Source of the DNA: Schistocephalus solidus
Taxonomy: Eukaryota; Platyhelminthes; Cestoda; Diphyllobothriidea; Diphyllobothriidae
Assembly: GCA_017591395.1 (NCBI GenBank)
Contig: WEDG01000352.1
Location: forward strand, 248,001-312,000
Direction of reading: 5' to 3'
DNA length: 64,000 nt
Both the position numbers and the translations under genes were made by a program. Below, in pieces: positions 1-12,700 of this stretch. The number at the start of each line of letters is the position of its first letter. Position 1 is the first letter of the stretch. The notes under the pieces are model-generated. The model was not told the origin of the DNA, ran no database searches, and worked only from the letters and a program-made list of their open reading frames with translations.

Positions 1-68
1 ATTTGCGCTCAGACGTGGAATTTGTGCAGATTGATAAGGAAATATTCCAAAAAACCTATTGAGAATTT

Positions 69-575
69 GTTCGATCTAACTTGGAATATGCCGTCCAGGC
101 CTGGCGTCCGTGGTTTTAGAAGGATTATCTACAGCTCGAACGAGTGCAGGCGAGGGCTACGAAGATGGTCAAGAATCTTAGTCATCTGCCTTACGAAACC
201 AGACTAGTTGAATTTGATTTGTTTCCTCTCAATTACAGGCAACTACGCGGTGACCTCATCCAAACCTACCGGATTATCAGAGACCGCGAGTTTGCCCTAG
301 AATTTACTGACTTCTTCGAATTGACTGAGACGGAACATCTGCGGAGTCATCCCATTAAACTGCAGAGGAAGTTCGTCCACACGGACGTCCGTCGGAACGC
401 CTTTTCACAGAGGGTTGTTGGTGCATGGAACGGACTTCCTGATGAGGTGGTCCTTCCAGAAACTTTTGACACATTTAAATTCAAACTGGATACCCATTTA
501 CTGAGAAACTGTTGTACATATAATGCAGCTTGCGTCAGTAGTATCAGCTTATGCCTGACCCACACATATCGATGA
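69..575 (+). pseudogene. 3' end of a non-LTR retrotransposon reverse transcriptase (CR1/jockey-like), decayed
   Basis: Read in the frame of position 69, the translation runs through a stretch typical of the post-RT region of animal non-LTR elements: an NLEYAVQAW-type segment, an [12 protein letters not shown] segment, then a C-terminal tail with [18 protein letters not shown] near 390-440. A TAG at 117-119 interrupts the frame, and the open part resumes to a stop at 573-575. The window edge cuts the 5' side, so most of the polymerase is absent or lies to the left. The in-frame stop points to a dead copy. The family is recognised by pattern only, so the clade is uncertain. Confidence 0.75.
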
Positions 576-3500
576 CCTTACGCTTTCATTTGTCAGAGTT
601 ATTGCTGCAAACGTTTATTCTTTTATCATTTTTGAATGTGAATAGAGAGCTCAAAGGGCCAAAATCCTTATTCCCTCAATAAAGTGACTGAAAGTGACTT
701 AACTCTACTGATAATCTCGTGACCTCTGCTGGCCCCTCTTCGTTTCGACCCTGGTGTCCACGAGGAGTTCCTCCTCTCTAATCTCCACTGGTGGTTACAA
801 ACAGTAGCTCTGATTGTTATATTATCTCTCACACGACAAGGAGCGTTTCGGACCCTCATACGTTGTTAGCAACATCACAATACTATCCCATTGCATCTAG
901 CTATCAATTTTTTAGCTGAAGCAATCTTTTTCTCCTAGTTTTTTTAAATTGGTGGCTCGCCGATCTCCACCTTTAATTTAACCCTAGGAGTTTTTTTACT
1001 GCTTCTTTTCTAGTTCACCCGTATATGTCAAAGCTTGTTGACTATTGTTTTAAAAATGGCAAATCGTTCCGAATCGGATATGCCCACCATATTATTCATT
1101 TCTGCTGTTAATATGGCTGCTCACATAGTGCAGCAATTATCCACTTTGTATTTATTTATACCGCGATACGAAGTTTGAAATTACGAGGCTCTCTGGGCCT
1201 CAAATATACAATTTATTTATCATATATGTGCTTGAGAAAACTTCTTAGTATAACAGATACATTTGACTAATAATGAGGCTATGTCAGATGAAATCGTTTG
1301 ACACTGAAGATTCCCGCTGGTTGGAGAGGACGAGTCTCACAGGTATAAGCAGGGGCTAAAGTGTTAAAAATGGAAATTTTTATCCAAAAACCAGCGTATA
1401 ATTTCAGCTGGGAATAAGGAAATCCTGAAAAATTTAAATGCACACTTATCTTTCAAAAACGAGCTGCGAGCCTTGACCTTGAGCTCTCAATGACTTTCCA
1501 TTTCTTAACGCGCGCCCTTCGAATTCGATTTAAAATTATCGACCTCTGAGTAATTTACTTCTTTCGAGATTTCAGTCTATTGACCACTCTTGCGGACTTT
1601 ATTAATTAAGCTTTGGATTCTATTCAACACACTCTTCATCCTCATAAGATTTCTGCAGGAAAACAGCAGAATCATCAGATAACATCCTTTTGTGCACATC
1701 TCACCAGAAACTCCCCGAGATCTTCCATTATACTGAGGACTGAGTCATTTTGATATTTTATTCATAAGGTTGCTCCCGCTAAAACCTTCATACCATATTT
1801 TTAACACCCTTTATCGTTTTTGCGATCTATCATTGAATTCAAAGATATACGTTTTGGGAATTAAGCAAAATACATCGTACCGCTGACGTTTGAACCAGGA
1901 AACCAGTGTGTGAGAAACAACGGTGATACCACAGAGCTATCGCTGTACGACGAACTTGCTGATTTAAATTTAAATGACGGAATAAGCACTAGGTATAATA
2001 CGAATTACCTCATTTCCCGGACATGTTTCCTTAATTTAGAATTTTTTTCTTTAGAATTTATATTTGGTAAGCACCGGGAAGGCACTGTCTAAGCAAACAT
2101 TAGTAACGAAATGCAGTTATGACAATTTGTGCAGATAAAATATACAAATACATAACTTGTCCTGCTATGTTAACAGTTAGCGATGTTTAAATATTAGTGG
2201 TGAACTAGAAATAAATAGGCAGTTAAAAAAAACTCCTACCATAAAAATGGAGACAGAGTTCAATAGGCCTTCATTTTTGAATAGAAGGTAGGAGAAAAAA
2301 ACTGCTTAGCAAAAAATGGTCAGGTGGTAGAGTAGGGTAAGGTAATACTGAAGTAGCATTTCAGAATGAGATAATGACACGTCGAGAGGATGCGTTCTTG
2401 ATCACTTAGGCGTATGAAAAAAAATCGCACGAAAATGCGTCAATGAACTTAAGTCCTCAGCATTTAAGGAACCAGAATTGAATTCTGATGATGGTTAGTA
2501 TTCAAAGAAACGGCAGAATTTTAGACTGTGGACCACCGAATGTGTACGTCCGAATGACTTCCTCGTTTGGATGACTGGTGATATAAGGAGACATCATGGT
2601 TCATGGGCGACTCGAGGTAGCAAAAATATAGTTTTAAGAGGGTCACTTAAATTCTCGATGGTCCTTTCTCCGAGTCATGAGGAAATCTACTCGGAAAAGA
2701 TGAGGATAATAAAAGTTTAATAGAATCAGCGTTAAGATAAATGTGCAGTCTTCGCTTGAATGCAGATAGACTTGTTGACGACCAAATTTCAATTGGCAAG
2801 TTATTCCAAAGAAAGCTTTAACTAGAAACAAAGAAGAGAGAGCATTAAAACGTAGAGGATATGGGGCAGGTATAAATAGTGCAGAATTTCTTAGTTTATA
2901 AGGAAGACTAATGGGGGGAAATGATAGAAAGCTTGGGGAGAGTTGAGCTAAGCGTATTCCTGAGCTGCACGTTACGCTCATCATTATTTATAAAAAAAGG
3001 AACATTTCCTGGCGAAGAAAACTGGAGAGAAGAAACGAAAATTGGGAAACGAAATTGCTCTGGTCTAGAATTTGTTGAAATGTCACAGGTAAAAGAACTG
3101 AGCTTGATGTAAAACGGCATATTTGAATGAAAACCATGGAAGGGAAGGCTATATTTTGGAGTGGTAAAGTAAAGGGGTGGCATAGAAATGAGATTTTGAG
3201 GGAAGTTATCATAAATGGTCGGAAAACGTGCATTTGAAAAAGGAATAAATGATTTCAAAAAACTGGTAGCATAATAAGAAGGGTTTATTATTTGGGGATT
3301 TCGGACACATTTGAGTTGGGAAAGATGCTAAAATTAGCGTACGCGTCTGTTGTAGATGCTGAGGTGTTATCAGGTTTCACATCGGTAATGACATCCCTGA
3401 TTTTAATGTCTGGCTTAGCCAATAATTCAGATTTACTAGGAGTTTTCGTAGGTTTACTAGATTTGGCAGCTATAGCAGTCGTGGTTTGCTTGGGATGAGA

Positions 3501-3590
3501 AAGAAGTGGCGTTGACATGATTTCACTCGAACCAGGAACAAGTTTCACGGATGGAGATTCCGCTGGAATCTAAATTCCTGTTGATCCGGA
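576..3590. other. Intergenic, no gene recognised
   Basis: AT-rich DNA without a reading frame that resembles a known protein. The 3' flank of the reverse transcriptase remnant occupies the first few hundred bases. The + strand at about 2810-3260 is purine-rich, which opens two minus-strand frames (2643-2984 and 2908-3258) of low-complexity composition. I regard them as chance. A short hairpin repeat sits at 2219-2304 and is listed separately. Confidence 0.6.
2219..2304. repeat. 86-bp hairpin-forming inverted repeat
   Basis: The left arm begins GCAGTT, has an A-run, then CTCCTACC and AAAAATG. The right arm carries the reverse complements in mirror order: CATTTTT, GGTAGGAG, an A-run and AACTGC. 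The 8-bp core CTCCTACC/GGTAGGAG is perfect, and the ends GCAGTT/AACTGC also pair. The A-runs in both arms are not complementary to each other, so the hairpin would have an internal loop. It could be a tiny fold-back element or the relic of a MITE. I saw no target-site duplication. Confidence 0.5.
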
Positions 3591-4012
3591 GGGCCGTGGG
3601 CTTGCATTAGCTAGAGGACAAACCTCTGAGATAAATTTGGTATTGAAGGTGTAGACCAAGGCTTCTCGTTTGCTAATGAGGGTGAAACCTGACGTTCCAT
3701 TTGGGTTTATCCCTACATATAAACAGCTTGTTTTTCTTGAAATATTGAGCTGAGTGCTCATGCTTAGAGAAAATAAGGTCCTCTTCAATCGCCGAAAAAT
3801 GTTTGACCAGAATTGGCGTGTTTTGCTGCAGGAAGGCAACCTTTTAGCTTCAGCGACTTTAAAGTTAAAGCCACATGAGTAAAAGAAATGAAATTCAACA
3901 TCCAGGGGATTTTACTCTTGGGGACGTTTTTTAAAAGAAAATTGAAACTTAACTTATGTCGGTCAATTGACTCAGTACTGACCATGTTTATAAAAGCTCT
4001 CGTTTCTTGCAT
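3288..4012 (-). pseudogene. Possible decayed protein-coding repeat on the minus strand
   Basis: Three consecutive minus-strand open segments (4012-3785, 3839-3570, 3548-3288) tile 725 bp, broken by stops and frame changes. I do not recognise the protein. The middle segment coincides with the repeat shared with 23999-24220, and about two dozen residues (including GTSGFTLISKREALVYTFNT) are readable in both copies. The last segment is rich in Ser, Thr, Lys and Pro. A multicopy, broken reading frame fits a retroelement ORF or a retropseudogene. A chance open stretch is also possible. Confidence 0.25.
3591..3811. repeat. 220-bp dispersed repeat, copy 1
   Basis: This stretch aligns without large gaps to 23999-24220 in the same orientation. 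Both contain GCATTAGCTAGAGG, ACAAACCTCTGAGATAAATT-type sequence, GCTAATGAGGGTGAAACC and ATTGAGCTGAGTGCTCATGC. The copies differ by scattered substitutions and single-base indels, roughly 90 percent identical by eye. No poly(A) tail, inverted ends or target duplication are clear at either boundary. Confidence 0.85.
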
Positions 4013-4576
4013 TATTGAGAAGTGAGTGAAGAAAACTTTCCATCAAACTCGTGTACAGGGAACCCTTTTGAGACAAAAATATTAATGTTTTCGAGGGTAT
4101 CAAGGTCTAAGTTCTTCATGCTTACGTTGGGTTGCTCTAGTGGATGTTATGAAGTTGTCGTCGTAAGTAGAATTATTTTTGTTCATAGCAAAAAAACTTC
4201 ATATAGTGACATACGTTAAGTAGGTAAACAAACACATCAGTTGTCTCTTAGGCTTATTTATATATCCCTTCAAGTTCAGCTCAGTGTATTTGAGGAAAAT
4301 AGACTTATACTTTGAAATCCCCTTCAAGTTGGAAGATCGGCCCCTATTGATAGTATTTACTGTGAGGATTTTGATAGGAAATGTATAAATTTCAACTCTT
4401 AAAAATTTCCATTTAGCCTTATTTATAGTAGAAAATTATCCTTACCTTTTAAACATCACCCATGCTGTGGCATGTCTAATTGTATGTTTTAACTAACTAA
4501 CCTCATTAATTGGCTGACCTCGAAGTTGCGTACGCAGGCCCTGGGGGGTGTGTTTCTTACGTTTCTTGGCCGGGTG
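3812..4576. other. Upstream region of the UQCC1-like gene
   Basis: No other gene is visible here. A pyrimidine-poor stretch with the branch-like sequence TAACTAAC ends in an AG at 4524-4525, about 50 bp before the first ATG of UQCC1. It could be a cis- or trans-splice acceptor for the 5' leader. The UQCC1 frame stays open upstream of its first ATG, so an additional short 5' exon cannot be excluded. Confidence 0.35.
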
Positions 4577-5359
4577 ATGTTTCGCATGCTGAATAGGCGG
4601 TTAGTTCTTAGAGTACCATCCGTCTATATGTCGATTGTGCCTCGGCAGATAGACGGTATCCCGCCGGATAGTTTACCAAAGGCATCACCGGGCGTTATTG
4701 AGTCGATTAAACATCGGTTTGGATACGGTCTCAGGTATTCTTCTTTGCAGCTGCATGCATCTGGTGAGAACATGTTTGCGGTCTGTGCTGAATATCCTGA
4801 TTTTAAGGAGTTCGTTACTAAGCTCGGCCTTCCGGATACGTTTCAGTCTTGGTTCTCTTTAACGACCCTCCATATCTGGATGTGCTTGGTGCGTTTACGA
4901 CGAGAAGGTCAAGAGGGCAGAATATTGAAGGAGACCTTCATCAAGGTACCTTTGCGATTTGAAGCTAAATTTTAGTTGATTTGGATCGATCTTAAGGGGA
5001 GAATGCGCGGATTCGGGATCATTCGAAAGCAACATGACCACGTCGAACAATTCAACATGCAGTTTTTTGGTTCACTGTTCGCGTATGACGAGGCATTCCT
5101 CAAAAACTCTGACGCCGCTCTTTCCGCGGCACTTTGGCGAAATTTCTTCCTCGCCTCTCCCTTAGTTTCAGCAGTGCAACTTGAGACAATGGTCCGATAT
5201 ATCCGTAAACAGTTGGCCCACCTGGATTCTATACCAAATGATATTTTCCTGGGCAAAGGATTTGCTACATTTTTAAGATTACAAGATGAAACTCTTAAAA
5301 ATGAGTACGCTTTGCAACGCCTTCGGTACTGTTTGACGTGGCCCAGTTGGGCTCAGTAG
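4577..5359 (+). CDS. UQCC1: Ubiquinol-cytochrome c reductase complex assembly factor 1 (Cbp3 family)
   Basis: Exons 4577-4945 and 4976-5359 join in phase 0 to give 250 aa. UQCC1/Cbp3 is the mitochondrial chaperone that, with UQCC2/Cbp6, receives new cytochrome b for assembly of respiratory complex III. The conserved ubiquinol-cytochrome c chaperone domain (PF03981) fills the second half: WFSLTTLHIWMCLVRLRREG near residues 90-112, the FFGSLFAYDEAFL helix, ALSAALWRNFFL, and LETMVRYIRKQLAHLD. The N-terminus (MFRMLNRRLVLRVP) is rich in Arg and lacks acidic residues, as expected of a mitochondrial presequence. ATG 4577 is the first in-frame ATG. A 30-bp intron separates the exons; without it the frame meets a TAG at 4973. 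The gene faces the 3' end of the WDFY gene. The family call is very secure; the exact 5' end is less so. Confidence 0.92.
4946..4975 (+). other. 30-bp micro-intron of UQCC1
   Basis: It starts GTACCT and ends TTTTAG. Excision joins a Lys codon to TTG ATT TGG and restores the continuous chaperone domain, in which no extra residues are expected here. The intron is a multiple of three but carries the in-frame TAG at its 3' end, so retention would truncate the protein. Confidence 0.85.
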
Positions 5360-5759
5360 TAATTTACCAGTATTGTGTGATCAAAATTTTAAGTTCGATT
5401 GCAATCTAAATTTAATACACGCCGTTTCCTGCAATTTTTATTTTGCGTTTTTTTACTCAACCGCGCTTTTAGTATTTTTTATTATTGATCCTTAACCATG
5501 CTTGATTTACTCAACCCAGCTCGTCGGCACTTTGATCAGCACGCTCAAATGACATTGTGAGTAACAAACGAAAGATCTGCAGGAACCGGGTTTCAAGCGC
5601 GGGCCGAAACTGCCGAATTTTCGTTAACCTCGCTGTTGGCCAACATACATACGGATAGTGGAACGAATTTTAGCGAAGACTGGCTGCGACATTGACAGGC
5701 TCTGGGTCTACTGAATAAGCATTCACAGATCAGCAGAAACGCTACTACCTGAAGAGATT

Positions 5760-6792
5760 ATGTTTGACACGCCGACTGCTCTATAAATTTCCGTAAGGTT
5801 CGACGACATTAGAACATTAACTATTAATCGCCATTAAATTAATCTGTTTGGCATCGCAGCCACCCAGTTTGGTTCTTTGGCCAATTAGAGAGACTACTTC
5901 AAACAGTCCAAGCAGCTGTTAGGGACCAATATATCCTCAAAATTATCGAGAAACCTTGGAGAAATATTCTATTCAAGTATTCTGATCCACGCTATGGCGT
6001 CCTTGGAGACCTATGCGCTCAGCAAACCTGTTAATTTGTGCGAGTGAAGGATATTTGAGCTGAACTACTCAAAGTAGAACACGCTCGTTACTGAATACTG
6101 AAATGTGGGACTTTCTTAGATTCTGGTACTTGAGGTCTCACGAAACGCAGTTTGGGTCCATGCATTGTAAATGTGTGCTGCCGATCTGAATTCCCGGTTC
6201 GGGGACTCAGGAGATCAGGATTCGGAAAGCAATCACCAATTCATCTTGTCACAGCGACTCACGCGACTTTTCCTATAGGTGCAGTACAGCAATCATCCCC
6301 TCACAACAAACTTAATCTGTATTGCTTGCCAAGAGAAGCATTAACTGATTGGCCGACTTAAGTATAGCCGAAGTGTTACTTTACGAGAGTCTCTGTCGTC
6401 TCCGTGTGTGCACCAGCATCAGATGCCGACCAGTGATAAATAAACCTTAAAGGAAAGACCACCTCTCCGTGATCTGCTGATTTTTGCTTGGAACGACCCG
6501 GTGGCCTTACCAGTCACCTCATTGGAGGTTTTGAATTGAACTATGCGCCTATTTGTCACCAACACATGCGTCCAGCATCGCCACAAACATCTGCTGACCT
6601 GATTTTAAAACGACTAACATATGGTTAGTCAGAAAGAATAGTCTACTCCTTTCAAAGTTCCACAGCTCTGTTAACAACAGCAGATCGATGTATGGTACCG
6701 AAGCTAGTAGTATCCTCGGGTCGGGCCGTGTCATAAGTTGCACACGCTCGAAAGTTCACCACTCACCCGCACCCAAAATATTACGTGGATGT
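5760..6792 (+). mobile_element. RTE-type non-LTR retrotransposon remnant (endonuclease part)
   Basis: The stretch is collinear with the better-preserved element at 16360-19345. Shared landmarks are CACGCCGACTG near 5769, GTCGTCTCCGTGT near 6397 (the VVSVYA strand of the endonuclease), CACAAACATCTGCTGACCTG near 6581 and CACCCAAAATATTACGTG near 6772. All frames are interrupted by stops and deletions, so it cannot code. The start is approximate, because similarity fades upstream. Confidence 0.6.
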
Positions 6793-9705
6793 GGTGAGTA
6801 GACTGCCGCCAGGCTAGCTAAAGTATTCGCCATCCTTGCGTCCGCTATCGTCTACCTGTACCCTACCGTCGATGACGCTGTAGAACCTTATCTATTTCCT
6901 TTTTTATTAAAGGTTTCTATTTGTTGACCCCAGCCTTACCCGTCAGAAATATTGCTTCATTATCGAAGAATGTAGACACTCTTCTTCCAAATTGTTTCTT
7001 TTTACCCAATAGGCGTTATTTCGTAGTCAAATACCTTCGCAGCGCAAACGAATCCTGACTACAATAAACCAGCCTGCACTAGCGGCTCAGATTTGTGTGC
7101 GACTAGTTGTCTACTCGGTTGATTGGGCAGGAGTAACCTTTTCACGCTGCCACATCCCCGCCACGCGAGGGGGACTGCTGGCTGGATTGTTCTTGCAGGG
7201 CCTGTTTACAAGAGTCAGCGAATCACGCAGCTAGCAACAAGGGCTCAACCTGTGCGAGTGTTATGTTAACAGGAAAGTCAATACTCTGAAAAAAGGAGGA
7301 CGAGTTTCCAAATTGCATGCGGATTTTAAGATTCCCACAAGACAAATAAAAATACGTGCGTATCCGTCAGGTCATTCTGTGCCGTCTACAGCCCCACTGG
7401 ACGATTAATTTATGCTGATAGAAAGTAACGTCTAGCTTAAAGGTAACCGATCTAGTTAGGACGAGAAATTAGTGGTTGGCGAACAATTGATATGTCCCAT
7501 TTTACAAGATAACAAACGGTTTATCAAAAATGGAGACAAAGCGATTTCATTTTCACGTACGGGAGTTCACATTATTCCAGCGCGGACCGTAGTTTTCCCT
7601 TAAGTAGCAGTTTTCATTTTTTTTTGAAAACACTTCCTGTTGGTAGCGTTTAAGACTATTGTGCGACTGTTCACTACGGGTATAGCCCCCAGTTCTGCAG
7701 CCTCTAGCCATATTGCCTCCACACTACTGGCCCCTAGATGAGTGACTGTCAGTCATCCCCTTATATTTATCTTCTACTATGGTAAGAAAACCCACAAAGC
7801 TTGTAGAAATGTAATGATCAAGAGAAGAATTGGTGCTTTTCTTTTTCACACTGTACAAACCTGTGAATACGCCACACAGGTGGCCTTCGGAGGGCTACCA
7901 GCCTGTGGCATAGCTTGAGCAGTCGGTACCCATGCCTCCAGTGTCTGGTAAAATGACAAGGAGCTGTCTTACTGTATTAATTTGATATGGCAATCTGATT
8001 TTTAACTATTAAAGACCGATTGCATTACGTGTTTTGCTCAGGTCGCCGCTCGAGCATAAAAAATAAATACGTTTCGGTGTTTTAAGCACGAACATACAAA
8101 ATTATTTCGATACCGGCCTCTTAGGGTTTACCCTAGCGTATAGTCCTGCAAATTTTGTCGTGCGCATCCGGTATGGACGCTTTCTTACGGCTCTCGTCTT
8201 TGCTCCACACTCTTCAGTCCTACCTTTTGGCTCTAAACCCGTGCTAACCTTTGTAGAAATATCGGTGTAAGGGTTGGGCGATGTGCATATGACGCGTGCA
8301 GAGAAGTGTTTTGTGGTTGCCAGAGTCCAGGTAGGAAAACTGGGTTCCTGCTTCCGTGAACCGTATTCCAAGTCTTTTTAACGCATTTTGGCTCACCGTC
8401 TAATAAAAAAAACTATATCATAAGCGACCAGGTTAATTAAGAAAAAAACCTTCCGAAAGAGACTTAATATGCATGAACTTTAGTGGACGTTCTGCTGGAC
8501 GCGAACACTTCCCCGAAAAGGTAGAACCCATGTTCCTACTTTTTACACCAGCAAAAGTGCGTTTGCCTTTTCTGCTGAAGTTGATTACCACTACTTAGTT
8601 TTTCATTAATTGGAGCCTCTACGGACTTCAGCGATCACTAACAATTTCTTGCAGGTAGAACAATCCTAAAATGAGACAGTAGTACTTCTGCGTAACGCTT
8701 GCACACCCGTTCCTGATAAACGTGTCGTGCTAATCTTGTAAGATATTACTTATGAAATCGAAATGACGTTGGTCCTACTTTTCTCGTGGAAAGGATCATG
8801 CAGTATTTTGTGAATAAGCAGGCGATTTTTGCAGAAACCGCCACACGCCGCCTTGTGCTACGGGGTTGATCAAAATACCTGGGCAGGTTAAGTAATAAGA
8901 TGTGCACATATAAACAGACCACGCCAAACAATAATTCTCGTATGGCACATTGACGATATAAAATCCAGTCACGTTGGAAATGCCGGTGATAACAAACAGA
9001 AAACCGACCCAAACGGCTTATTCGACCAACTTGTCACTGTAGAACCATAAGACCGCTTAAAGAGTCTTCGTATAATAAGCGCATTGTTATAGGTAGAAAA
9101 CAGCAACTGTAACTACAATATTTGCGTAAAATGCCCACTTTTGATAATCGACGTAGTCCAAGAAGGATCAGAAATGCGGAAAACCACCACCGTGGCCACC
9201 GGCCCAGGCAGCTACTCTTCATTGCTATTGCTGTGCGGTTCATATACAACAGGCTTCGGGAGGACAGTTGCAGGCTAGGCGGGGCGATTAGAGGACCTTA
9301 TTTCATTTGTTAGCCTGGCTACTTGTAATAACGGTTGAATTTGCTCGATGCTCCGTTGGACGTACTATCACCTCGCAACAAATTATAGTTCGTCATCTTG
9401 TGGCCTCCCGAGGCGTCCATTTTTGAAAGGGTGAGTCACTTTTACCCCGCCTCATCATTTGGTTTGCCTGAATATCGGTTACCGAAGGAGAAGCGGTCAA
9501 AAGAATCATTTCCACAATTCATTGGAATGAGGGGCACATGATCAATTATGAAAATGCTGGCGTATTTACAGACATGGGGTGATATTCATCTGTGAGTGTG
9601 GCAAGGAAATTTGTCACTGGTAAAATTAAGTCGCAGAATGGAAGAAAAGAAGACGATGCAAAGTTAAAATCAACACGGAGGGCGAGAATAACTTGCTAGC
9701 AGAAA
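6793..9705. other. Intergenic region downstream of both UQCC1 and WDFY
   Basis: No conserved protein, RNA gene or clear repeat was found. Open frames here (for instance minus-strand 8371-8102 and 9012-8746) show no domain and no phase-compatible neighbours. The region holds the 3' untranslated sequence of the minus-strand WDFY gene next to 9706. I did not find a convincing AATAAA there. Confidence 0.5.
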
Positions 9706-12700
9706 TCACAGGAAGCTTTTGAGATCCCACACCTGGAACAACCGAGAGGTAAAGCGCGTAAGAATTAATCAAAAAAACGGGCAGTTGTGTCTGAATGGCT
9801 TTTATGGTTCTCACCTTGACTTCTTTGTTTTTGCCGATAGTGAGGAGCAAGTTGGCATCACCGAGTATACGTATCCGACTAATGGGATGACGGGCATCAA
9901 ATGAACTAGCTAGACTTTAAGGCTGAAGGGAGGAGGGATATGAAATTGTGGTTAATACAGAGAGAAAAATTAGACAGGTGTAAAATAATATTTACGAACG
10001 CGAACGAGGCTCTTCACATCAAGAAAAATAAGCAACAAAAATCACTCACTCCTCATTTGCGATCGCCTTGAAACAGTCATTGCAAATGCGGACTAAACGC
10101 TCAAAGCCCATCACAGGGTAGACGGAACGGTGGGATGAGCACTTTTCGCAAACAGCCTTGCCACATCTACGACAATGATGCTACAATGAACAAAAGGGGT
10201 GCCGAGGTAATTTATTATCAAGGTCTTCATAGAATACTTCCCAACCTTTCGAGGAGAAGCAATCGAAAACCTGCCGCTGATTTAGTTGAGAAAATGTGGA
10301 TGAATCAAACACGAAGGGAAATTAATCAGGCTGGACTATCTGAAGCATATGACAGAATTGTCTTCATGGTTGTCAATAGAAACATTGCACGCATTTCTGT
10401 ATCCATATGCGAGATCTACGACCCGGAATAGGCTTACGACTAAGTTTCTTTGGACAGGAGTCTCTCAGAACAAGCAAACTGTACAAGTCTTGACGTCCAC
10501 CCTGTGCCCCCACAGCGTGCGCGCAGCACCGATGACTTGCGCGGGAATTATTTTATAGCGAGGCAAACGTGCGCCATTATCTACTCCACTCTCTCCCTCC
10601 CTCCCTCCCCCCCCCTAGGATCTGATATCAAGACACTGTCAGGACGCTCAAAAGTTAGCTCGGGCGCAATGGCTGACAAAGCTACACAGTTCGTGTACAC
10701 GTGACACACATGACCTGGTCCCTGTAGCATGAACTAGGCTTCTGTAAGCAGCATCTCGTAAAAGTGCCATAAAGGCCACATTAAGGAGTCATTGAGCCTG
10801 ACACTCATTCTCCCAGTAAGTCACTTCATGAGACAGGGCACGTACTGTATGCGTGTGTCAACATAATGCTATAGGAGAGTCAAAGAAGGTCATTTACCCC
10901 CTGCAGGTGTACGGTGAACCTGATCGCAAAAGACAAAACACCTGTAAAATACTTACCAAGCCACGGGAGATGTTGCGTGAATCGCGTTAGGAGTTGAAAC
11001 TCGAAGCACTTGAGGGTTTATAACGTCTGCTGCTGGCTCGAAACATAGTTTATACTGTCAGATATATAAAAGGTCTGGACATTTAAAAACATTCGGCCGA
11101 CAGCTAGATAAAATCGTTTGGCTTCGGTTAAATCTAATGAATGCGTAAGAAGTTACTAAACGCTATATGTATTTCTTGGAGGCTATAATGAAAACTAAGA
11201 TGAACAACTGCTTTCCGAATCGTTCAAGACATTTGAGGCACTTAAAGTGAGTTAGCTGTTCACGTGAACTGTGCACAATACTGAATTCAAAGCTGTTAGG
11301 AATATATAGGGAGGTGTTAAGTAATTACAAAACACTCCAATGAGCGATCTTTCTGTAACAGCAGTGAGGATAAACAGGTCATGTACCACCTATAAAAGAG
11401 ATCAAATCTTCCAAGTAAACTTTTATAAGCAAGATAGGATGCTAAAGATGTTGCTGTAGTGGATGCGATGATACGAACGCCAAAGTTCCTGCAACAATGC
11501 CGAGAGTACAAGTGTCGATTTAGGTCGAACAGCAAAATGAGAACACCATTTCAAACAATCCTCCCACCTATTTTTGTTGATTCGTGAGGTAAACCAAAGG
11601 TTTCTAATTTTGCTGGTCTTTGGTCTTCGTAGTTTGTCGGCCGAGTTTGAAGCTTGACGTGCAATGGCGTCCAATATCCGTAGAATGATAAAGTTCTGGA
11701 AAGCCTAACACTTAACAACGGGGCACAGTTGATCAGATCGAAGGTCAACAGCGACCAGGCAAGACTGATAAAATTCTGCGAACCCGGGTGCCAAAATGAG
11801 GGTGAGTGCAAGAGTGGATGACTTGTTAGTCGCAGAGACTTGGCAGGCACTTCACATTGAATCGCAAATAAACGAGCATGCAAATCCAGCGATTTGTAAA
11901 AGCCAATGTACCTTTGATTATGAATAGGCAAAGTAAAGACATGACAAGGTAAAGGGAACTGCACTGGAACGTTTCGCCATAAGATTACTTCCATATTGAA
12001 AGTGCTTCCTAGGATACATGGGGTTATTTCGAGTACGCCCATGAGAGTTGTCACAAAGATTGATAATATGAAGCATTTTTCCCTATATGAATTTAAAGCT
12101 AGCGTACGATTGGAGCAATTGGCGACCAGTTCTACTGAGCACCTGCCCAGGTGACTTCTGAGGCAGGAAAAAAAAATTTTGTTCTTCCATTACCAAACAC
12201 CTACCTCATACGGATCACTCCACCGAGTACTTGTTCAGGCACGAACAACTCGTAAATTACGCTTCTTGGAAGCAGTTTATATACGGCGACTGTGGCCAAC
12301 CTAAATTTTCAGTAGTAACCTCTAGCTCCTTAATTTACACATTTTCCCTTCCCCTTTTTGCTTATTATTCTTCTTTCCCAACTTATTCTCCCCATATTGT
12401 GTTTTAAGTTACTAATTCTAATGATTAGCCTGTACAGCACCAAACGATGACCTTGCAGTTTTGCATTGATTTTTCTGTAAAAATTCAAATTTGCTGTATT
12501 CTGTCATTCGTCATTTGTGTTATGCAGCGATAGGATGCAGCTGATGAGCAGTCGCACGATTTGTTGGCTCTACTAAATCCTTTGTACGCTTGCTTTAACT
12601 TTATATTATGGCCTCACAACCAAAAATAGACGAGTCAGCAGTTCCACATAGAAACACGGAAAATGGTTGGGCATACGCAAGCCTCCATCTGACATTTTGG

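Noticed and set aside
4526..4975. UQCC1 as two separate ORFs or a gene with an in-frame stop
   Set aside because: The TAG at 4973 is the end of a GT-AG micro-intron. Both halves share one frame and one domain.
11551..12054. 167-codon minus-strand ORF
   Set aside because: It lies within WDFY intron 5, shows no domain or composition typical of protein, and has no splice partners.
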